A DNA stretch of 64,000 nucleotides from Breviolum minutum Mf 1.05b.01 (taxonomy: Eukaryota; Sar; Dinophyceae; Suessiales; Symbiodiniaceae), in assembly GCA_000507305.1 (NCBI GenBank), contig DF241459.1:1-64000 (forward strand). The letters are read 5' to 3'. The position numbers were made by a program, and so were the translations under genes. Position 1 is the first letter of the stretch. Each line of letters starts with the position of its first letter. The notes beneath the pieces were generated by a model. It had not been told where the DNA came from, did no database searches, and worked only from the letters and a program-made list of their open reading frames with translations. Positions 11,929-22,122 of this stretch are shown here, piece after piece.

Positions 11929-13009
11929 CATCTCAATGTCATGACACGTCATGATTCATGATCCTTAAGGATGGTTTTTGATGGGATGCATGTTTTATTT
12001 TGAAATGTTTTTTCTTCTCACTTCTTATTAATGTCATCATTGGACCCTTCCAGTAATTTCATTTGTTTTTGACTTTGAAGTGTCAGGTGGGTGTCCAATT
12101 TTTTCCTCCGCACACCTTCAAAGATGTCACAGGGCTCAGTGGCCATTGGCGAAACTCGCACACTGCGACATGCGAAGCGACACGCAGTCGACACAGTTGC
12201 AGCTAGCTAAAAGGAGGTCTGCAAGGAAGACAAAGATGAAAGGGAGAAATGAGACGCAAGGGTGTTTGCAGAATTTTTGTTGTAACGTGTTTTGGGATGC
12301 CTTTGATTGAAGGCGTCTTTCCAAGTTGTCGTCTGAACCGCACAAACTGTGGTGTTAAATATCTTTAAAAAGAACAAATTGTCCGAAATGTGCGACATCC
12401 TTGTTTCAACCCTCCTGAACGTCGACTGGCGCCCTTCACAAGCGGCCCCCTGACCAAGCGGCGGGATTTGATGTCATGATTTCTTTTCGCCTCTGAAAAC
12501 CCAACCATCAAACACCACAACGACAACGGCTGTTCTTCTGTAAGTGAACCAATTTCGTAGTTGTACCGTGGCAAAACAGTGGTTCAGTCTTGCTTAAGTT
12601 GGTTAAAAACCTTAACGGAGTGGCATGGAGATTGATGTCAAAGATGTAAAGTAATGAATCAAATCAAATATGAGCAAATATGAAATGCCATAATTCTTCC
12701 AAATGGTAACCGGTAACTCATTACAGTAGATTTTCTCCTCCGCACCCCCCCCAGGCTGGTACCTTTGCTTCTAAAGAATTCCTGAATATGGTCATCGCCT
12801 AGAAAGCCTTTCAAGCTCCTCAATCCAGGCATTGGATTTCCACAAGAATTTTGGGGCCAAATCAAGGGATTTTCAAGAAGCACTCTGCCAATATACCCTC
12901 AGTTAGAGATCAAAATTCTTCAAGTGAGTTGTATTTTCTTCGAAAATACGTAGGGACTATTGACTATATATACACTTTTATTACGGCAGCCGAACGGCGC
13001 TAGTATGCG

Positions 13010-16000
13010 CTAGTGCCATGAAGGAAAGTGTTTCCCGTCCTCCGGAATAGATTGGTTGGCCTCTCTAAGTACGTCAATGAGGTCCTGTTTGGGAAGTTGC
13101 CAATCATGACGCAAAGAATGATGAGATGCACAATCTGCACGCTGGCAGGTGCAAAATCATGGAGGATCATGGCTATCTACATGCTAGTTATAGGTTCCAG
13201 TGGTAACTGCTGCTCCTTGGCGTGCTTTGACTGGTGCGGTGTGAAGAATGTATATGCAGAGCCTCAGGTTGGAGATTCTATTCGAAAAGTCAGGGTAGTT
13301 TCTAAATGGAGTTTTCATATGAATTTGTGGCCTGTTTTGGCCAAAGTGATTTGTGTTTGTGATGATTTTGATTTGATTTGGGAAGAAATATCTGCAAAAA
13401 TGATGAAAAACATCGTCATTCCATCTGTTTCATCAGCTGAAAGATCTCATCCCATGCCTGATGCTCCAGCTCGTCCAGTTCTTCCTACACGATGCACATA
13501 GTCCTGCAGTCGCCAAAAAAAGCCAATGTTGGGGCGAGGAAAGTATCATGGATTCCTGGAACCTGAAATCTACATTGTTAAATGGTTGCTTCAAGTTTCA
13601 ATTGGATGATTTGCAACAAAAAGTACTTGGGAAATGGTTCCTTCACCAAAACTTCCCTGTATAAAACTGTTTGTTTAGGGTTCCAGGATCGTTTTTTTTT
13701 TTAGTGGGACAATCGTGGACAATCTGCTTTCCAGCAATGCCAAAGACCATGATGCATCTCGCTTGAAGATTTTGGATGTTTTTGCAAAGACCCCAAAATA
13801 ATCTAAGTCATATAAATCCAAAATGCAGTAATCTGATATTTGAATGATATTGGTATATGACATATGATGTGATTCCTGATATGCATGCGCGATTGGCTCA
13901 AAATTTGAATCAAGAAAACGTGACAAACGCGAACGTCCTCAATCTGGTTTGGAAAGTCATAGTTGATCACGCACCTCCAAACCAATCCACTTCAATTTCA
14001 AATTGATGCGTGTAATACATCAAAGACATACCCTCCTGGGAACCAACATACCCCTTCCCCAAGTCAAGTTGGTTGGGAACATGAGTTTCCTCTTCCATAA
14101 GTGATATATATATATATGTTAGTTCCCTGGAGGGTAAAACTCCCACAGCTGGCAATACTCAGTTGGCCCCACTTGATGTCTTTGACGTCTAAACCACGTG
14201 AAGCCAAGTCTGTAGCCACCAGAATAGGCGACTTACCTGAATTTCTCGAAATTTCTCGAAGCTGTACCGTTTTCGTCGTCTTGGGTTTCGGTTTTAAACG
14301 CCCCAATTTCCGTTTTGGGACCTGATTCGTCATCGGATGAAATCATAAATTAGTAGTTGGTGGTTTCAACCCATTTGAAAACAAGAGTAAATTTGGATTA
14401 AAATTGGATCATTTCCCCAAGTAGGGGTGAAAATAAAAAATGTTTGAAACCACCACCCAAATAAATCATCTCTTTTTGGCCAAGTTTCCTTCTTTAAACT
14501 CTTTCATGACCCACTCTCTCTCCTGGAGAAAAAAGGAACTGTAAAAAGTTTCAACAGCCTTCAAGCAGGATGCTTTTCCAAAATCTGCTTGGCAGCTGAA
14601 CCAACCCATCTGAAAAATATTGTATAGCTAAAGTCAAATGGGAAAATTTCCCCACATAGGGGCGAACAAAAAATAGTTGAAACCGCCACCCAGAAATAGC
14701 AATTGCTCAACAAAACTCCAGCTGACAAAGCTCCTCTTGTCGTTTCTCACCATGTATGCATAAAGCTGGGAAACCATCTGTCCTGGAAAGGTCAGTTGCA
14801 ACTCAAATTCCAGTATTGTTCCAATATTGTCCCAAGAATCGTAGCTCTCAAGACTCAACAAACATCACCAAACCATCAAAATGACTTTTTCATCTATCTT
14901 TATCATCCTTCACACTTCACCGACATGGGATCTGGGGCCATGTGTTTGAAAAGCGAACAATTCACCCTCCTCATTTCGCGAGTCAGATCGTCACCAGCTC
15001 GTTTTGTCTGGCAAAAAATGAGGATCTTCGAGCCGTCCATGATCTGAACCGAACAGATCGTGGAAGTAGACGCTGCAATGACACTGCAATGAAAAATCAC
15101 CGCCATGAGCCCCCAAAACCATGAAAAATAAAGGTCTTGGCCACCTAAAGAAAACCAGGTTGTTTACCATAAAAATCTCTAAAAATGTAGGTTTTGGGGG
15201 GCCCGTGGTGAATACACTGATGCAGGCGAAAGGGTACATCAAGCAGGTGAATTTTTTGACATTGACCCAAATTTATGGAATGAATCCTGGATCTAAATTG
15301 CAGAATGCAAAAGAATGCAAATGATGTGAAGTGAATAAGCCTTCTCCAGCAGTCTTCGCAATCTGGACCGCTTCTCACTTTCCTGTTCAGAAGCTTTTCG
15401 ACACCCAAAAAATACAGCCAAATGTCGTCGTTTGCCACCAGGTAAAACGTTCTCTTTATTAGGATGTTCCAACAATTACTCTCATGCTTCCCAAGATATT
15501 GGTTTGGACAAAAAATTGAAGCAAACTTCAACTTCACGCATCTGGCACCTGTAGGACTTCCACGTACTGTTTGATTGTATGTGCTGTCCGAAGCTGTCTT
15601 GCTCCCACATTAATATGCACGGGGTCCTGTCAAGCACAGTGGCACATCAGCCATGGCACGACTGTAGGTAAGCAAAATGGATGGACATCGGTGGAGCAAA
15701 CATTACAACAAAAAGTGTCAATAATTGATCCATAGTGCCATTTTTCAGTTTCCTGGTCTCATCAGAATTGAAGAGACAACAATCTTAATATACATTCAAC
15801 ATTGAACATGTACAAACATCCTTTTCATTCCGTCCTCCCTACAAACCTCTCGCGCGAGCGCCTGCACCTGATGATTGATGAATGCTGAACCCAACCATCT
15901 TCAGTTTGAACATGTCAAGACAAAGCTCAAAACATATTGATGGCCAACGATGTAAGACCCCTGAACCTGCTCTGAACCTGCCACTTACCCTCGAGGGAAC

Positions 16001-19000
16001 TAACATATCACCCCTTCAAAAAGGGAAAATCATCAGTAAGTTATATACTAGTTTGTAGGAGGGTATACATCTTAGGTCCCGCAATGATTCTCTGAGGAAG
16101 AAACACTGTGTGGCCAGGTTGCACTCCACATCAGCGTTTGCCTATCTGGACGCACCTGTTGGAAGGCAATCTTTTTTGCAGTTGCCAGGGTCGAGTGTAA
16201 ACTCCTTAAACACGGGGGATAGTCCCAGCTTTAGTAGGGAATCCTTATTTGATATATCGGTTTCTATGACCCCAATGAGAGTTTGGACTCTATGAGAAAT
16301 CACACATCCCCAACATGTCGATGCCAAATCAGCAGGGGGAATCTGAAATTTAGACAGCACATACTATACAAGTATCCAGTATCCACGACATGGGTATTAA
16401 ACGTATGTGTAATTATGTATGTGTACGGTCATCATGTATACATGTATATGTATAGGATATCTCTCTCTATATATAATCAGTTGTAGCGATGTTCGGTGTG
16501 AACTCCACCCTCAAATTCCGTGTTGTTTTCACGACATCAAACACCAGGAGAATCAAACACGCACCGGACAGGATACATGACACTGCGAGCAGAGTGGAGC
16601 GACCACAATAACACAACTTCTCCAACAAAAACACTGGATGAAACACGAGTCGTCGTTGGGGATCGTTTCTTTGACAAAATCAATCAACACAGTTTTTGGG
16701 CGTATATATATATATATATGGCACATCCTTTAGTACGGCTATACCATTGTGACCCCTGCGTAGCCTATGCCACTTTTGTGTGCGAAACTAGTGGGATGTT
16801 GTCAACAAAACAAACTTGCTCCCCGTGAGGCTAGCTATATTAGCCATTGAAACACACAATTCCTCTTCCACTCGCACAATTCAAGGGAGGGTCCTAGTGC
16901 AGATATGTGTTCCATGTAGTTTGTCTTGGCTTCGCGTTTTTGTCTTCAAACGTTCTCAAGCGTATGCACAACCATATCATATAATCATGTGTTTTGTTAC
17001 GCTTGCTAACCATCACGGGCCACCTCTGAGCCGTGATCCCAACAGAAGTAATTTTTCATGGAAAAAAAACACATGACCGAAGACGTAACAAACAGTAACA
17101 AACATGATCAAACAAATATCTCAATCAAAAACATTCAGCATTTTGATGTATGATATGATATGTTTGTTTGATATAATTACTTGTTTGATAAATCAATGCC
17201 TAATATAAGTACAAAATCAACAACCTATGTGACTATAAACACATTTTCGTTGACTTGTCAATTTTCCATGTCTCACCTGAGTGCACATCTTTCTGACTTG
17301 AGGCTCAAAGCCCATGTCCAGCATCCTGTCAGCCTGGTTCAAATTGAATCCATTGCTACAAGATGGGCCCCTACCACTTGCAAATGGAGTTAAAAGCCCT
17401 TGTAAATGGCCTAGCACATGGATAACTGGGGTTAAAACCCCTACTTAAAGGTGTTAGAACCCTACTTGAGATTGGTAGGGGCCGACTTTGTACGACAAGA
17501 AAAACAACAGGAACCTATATCCTCCAATGAAATCTGAAGTTTGAGCCCCTTAACCACCAAAAACAGACCTCGGGGTTAAACTTTGACAAAATTTGGATGG
17601 TTTAGGAAGGTGAGTTTGAAGTATTTAGGTGAGTTTGGTTGCTTATTTTTCGTATACCTGGAAGCCTAACATGTGACTTTAGGAGCCCAATGCAGTTGAA
17701 TTTGCCTCACATGAGTGTCTACACTTTCACAAGGAACATGGCGCGCCCAACGCAAAGGTAACTAGAGTAATAATAAGAGAAGGTGACCTCTACAGATACC
17801 TATTTTCTACAACACTTCATATATCAATAAAACCAGACTTTATTACATGACGGTGTTGCAAATGCTAGTGGCTGTAAAGATGATGCACCCCGCAGCTTCA
17901 CGCATGTATTTGGATTCATGTCTACATCTGCTTCTGAAATACAAATATCCGTCAGAGATTTTTTATGTACGTATGCCTATGCTCCGGCTTTTTCGAGCCG
18001 TTGCTACGTTGCCGGATCCTGGTCCAGTTCATTGCATCCGTACCTCGCAAAACAGCTTCTTCGAAGCACCTTTCTGCTTTTGCTTTCGAACGTTAGCTTC
18101 CAATCACAATAATCACAACTGCACTCCCAGCTTAAAGAGGACACTTCGGACTACCGCAAGACTTCTGACTCACTCATTTCATCTTGATGAGGCATCTTGA
18201 ATCTGTCTTGATCAGCGGCAATTTGCGTACTCAACTGGTTGCAAAATGATCAGAATGTAATGGGCGGTGTCAAACAAAACCGAAGCTCCAACCATCTTTT
18301 GCTCCACCGGATAGCTCCGCCCACAAGCGGTTAGTGTAAAGGAAGAATAAGATGCCAGCAAGCTTGCAATGCGTCATAGCCAGGCCAGGACTGCGCTCGC
18401 TCCAGCGTGGTGAAGAAGGGGTAGAAATGCATCAAAATAACAACTATAGTTCTCCAAATTGAATTGATCAGTCAGCCCCTTGCATGCAAAGCGGTGCTTT
18501 CCTTGCACAATTTATGCTGACCAATTTCCAGTCCACCTCCTGGATCTTCAATGGCACCGTCAGAGATTTGATCTCATTGCACAAGCGTGTGATGAGGTTC
18601 TTATACTTATTGCGGAGGTCGTAAAGCTCACGTGTGAGCCTCTCAACCTCCGTGTGTCCCTCGCAGCACATTTGTGAACCACTGCTGACTGCTGCAGCTT
18701 TTACAACAATGCTTTCAGCTTCATCCCCTCCAAGCAAGCAGTTTTGGCGGCATCCAAAGGCAAAGGTGAGGAATCAGGTAATGGATCGACTTTTTTTGTC
18801 TTGCCCTATCACCACTGATTCTTGTTGGACACTGACTGCAAGAAAGCTCGCCCAGCCTTTCTGTCGCCGTGTCCTATTGCCAATTCCAAGTACTTACTGC
18901 GCGGTCGGCACATGGAGGCTGAACAGGATTTAAAGTTGTAGACAATCATCAGATCAAAAAATTCCTGAAATAGAAAGGCCATCTTTTTCTCTTTGCAAAT

Positions 19001-22000
19001 TGTTTTCCTTCTGCAGAGCTAGTCAAGTAATTGTAGCCAATGGCATGCCTTCGAAATTAGATACACCGAATGATTGATTGAATGCTTGGTGCTGCACTCT
19101 TTGGTTTCATGGTCGTCTTGTGTCCATGGGGAATTTTTTTGGCCTTGGCCCTTGAATATTGTTCTTGCGACACTAGGATTTCTTGTCAACCACACACACA
19201 AAAACAAGAATGACAGAACATAATGCAGTTTCATTTCTGCCATTCCCATACCATGTCTTACTCAAAATGTCTGGAAAATCTCACAAGCCACCACATACCC
19301 CAGCACACCTCTTCAAGAGAAGTAGCCTGCAAGACATGCATGCTCAGAACATTTCATTCTTTCATAATACAACTTCAGCAGCTTCAAATGAAACAAACAC
19401 AGCAACCAAAATATGCATCTGTCTCTCTACCACCTGCCTATGAAACACAAAACATATCACGCACAGCTTCCTAAACACGCCACAAGCTAAGATTCTGACC
19501 ATGAGCCCCAAAGCACAACATGCACCAACCACAAATCAATTGACTTGCAACTGACACATGTCACAAACAGTTTTCTTCATATTGCTGCGGAGTCAGATGC
19601 ATTATTCTCATACCATGTTTTGCTCAAATTGTGTGCAAAATCTCACAAGCCACCACATACCCCAGCACACCTCTTCAAGAGAAGAAGCCTGCAAGACATG
19701 CATGCTCATCACATTTCATTCTTTCATAAATAATTACAACTTCAGCAGCTCCAAATGAACCAAACACAGTGAACAAAACATGCATGTTTCTTGCTACCAA
19801 CGGCCTATCAAAGACAAAACATAGCATCCACAGCTTCACACAAAAGCCACTCCACAAACTCTATATTTATCTCACACCACACAGCAAAAGTAATATCCAT
19901 GACGACTTTGTGTCTGTCAAATGTCATCGCCCTCATTGCATCGGACAGCCCCGCCAAGAAGCAGTTGAGTCCAAAGCTGCAAAGCGCCTGTAGCAACACA
20001 CACGCACACACCACATGCATCAAACAGCCCCGCCAAAAAAGCAGTTGAAACTGAATGAACATATGATAAACATCCACAATGTCAGATACCAGGCCTGCAA
20101 CCCAACCACTTGGCCACCCGTTCAAATTGCTGCGGCACAAGCGAGCGACAAATCACACATTGATTTCCGTGCGTTCATTGTTGTGTAAGGGGGTGTGTAA
20201 CACCTGAATGCAAGGATATCGCGCTATATACTATATTTATGAGATACGCAAACCACACACACAACAAAGAAGTTCTCCGAATGGATTTGCATGTATGCGA
20301 ACACCAGCATACTCTGCCTCATCAAGGACAAGGTAGGTCACTCTCTTTAAGTTTGTATCCCCTGGCAGCACGATGGGAACATCTCAGGATACACCGTGCA
20401 CACCATGCATTCTCTAAATATGACGACATGTTTCATGTCACCTTTCAGCAACACCATACAAGCCATGCCAGCATGACCACTTTGCAAAAAGTCAATCAAT
20501 CGTCCAGGAGTAGCAATGACTATCTCAACCTCGGATAAGACTCCAAATTTTCATCACTCAATGAATGTTGGCTACGGTTCATTCCAATATTCCTCCGGTC
20601 CTTTGATATTTGAATATGCAAATATTCCAAATGTTTTTCCGTAACAACATCCCAAACCAAATCCCTCTCAACGTTTATTTTTCCAGCATTTTGTTCACCA
20701 AAAACACCATGGGAATCTGTATGGGAAAACACCATGGAACACCATGGGATTCCAGTAACCCCATCTCGTAAATGTCGAGCTTGATCACCTTTCGGCACTC
20801 CACCGTAACCTGGCAACACAAACGCGAGAAAACCACCGGTTGGATGGTGCGAAAAAACTCTGGTAAATAATGGGATAAACGGATAAACTTTACCACCTGG
20901 GTGGGCTTCTATCTCTGTTGATATCTAGAGCTATTTCTAAAATACCTAGAGCTATTTCTAAAATACCTAGAGCTATTGCTAAAATACCTAGAGCTATTGC
21001 TAAAATACCTAGAGCTATTGCTAAAATACCTAGAGCTATTTCTAGAGTCATTGCTAGGATATCTAGAGCTATGTCTCAAATACCTAAAGCTATTTCCAAA
21101 AATCTATAGAGGTATTTCTAAGCCCTCAAACAAATACAGCTATTAGCTATTCTATTCTGGCTATTCCTTTCTACAACACTGGTACTGGTGGTACTGGTGT
21201 TCATGACTCAAACCTAATGCCATAAACTACCTATGTACCTCAACTGGTGAGTTTGCCAGATTTCTGGTTGCCATCAGGGTCATTACGGAACCAAATGTGG
21301 GATTCCTATCTGAAACTTTATTGAAAATTAGGTTCACAGAAAAAAGCTCATGCTCTGTTCAAATTGAAGAATTCTTTGAGAGATTTTTGGTGGGTTCATG
21401 CGGGTCGTTAATTTACGAAGCATTTTAATATATGTTAAGAGCGAAGAGTTCAAATGATGCGTAGATTGGGTAAAACAGAATCTGTCGTGGGAGTCGCTTC
21501 AGCAATTCACCAGCAAGAACTTTTGCTGCAAAGGGGTGCACTAGCAAACCCCTTCAATATCTTGAAGGCAACAATATGAGGTGATGAGGTGTGCACTATG
21601 AAATGAAGCAACAAAAAACATGCCGATGGAGCAGCAAGTGTTTTTGATCTTCGAACTTTTGCCGAAGCGAATACACTCTTCCTGAAATGCAAATTCAGGA
21701 TACAAAGTCCAATGACGAGATATGATCACCTGCTGTTCAGGACCATCCGACACCTCATGGCCTTGAGCAGGGAAAAATTATTCAAGAAAAACACCCAAAC
21801 ACTCCTGGGTCTGCAAAGCCAGCTCTCTTGTAGGTGCCAAGACTAAAACAATAGGCCCATCTCCCTTTTCCAACTCAGGTTGTGCCTCAAAAACGTTCGG
21901 CGCAGGCTGAGACTCACAGACATGGGCAACTCACCGGCTGAGGCTGCTGCATTGATGTGCACAATGGCCGGCAGCAAGAACGCCAGAGTCTTTCCGGACC

Positions 22001-22090
22001 CCGTCTCTGCAATGCCGACCTCACATAGAAAAAGGTTTTTGGGAAATTCGCGCAGACATTGTCCAAAAAGCGTATCTTTTATACATCATG

Positions 22091-22122
<32 letters not shown>

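Larger units (their letters stand above)
9614..13009. other. region between the ClpR-like and DEAD-box genes
   Basis: No complete gene was found. The stretch holds a family H element (9738-9840), a family B inverted repeat (9961-10062), TA microsatellites, an AT-rich minisatellite (11545-11663) and a family A inverted repeat (11834-11928). The minus-strand open frame at 10285-10428 (contains FEAGERTERQEQLMLLR) and one near 10576-10770 could be 5' exons of the ClpR-like gene. The minus-strand open frame at 12365-12574 has no recognised domain. Confidence 0.45.

Noticed and set aside
13028..13501. 157-codon + strand open frame
   Set aside because: It is antisense to four frame-consistent helicase exons carrying motif VI and the C terminus.
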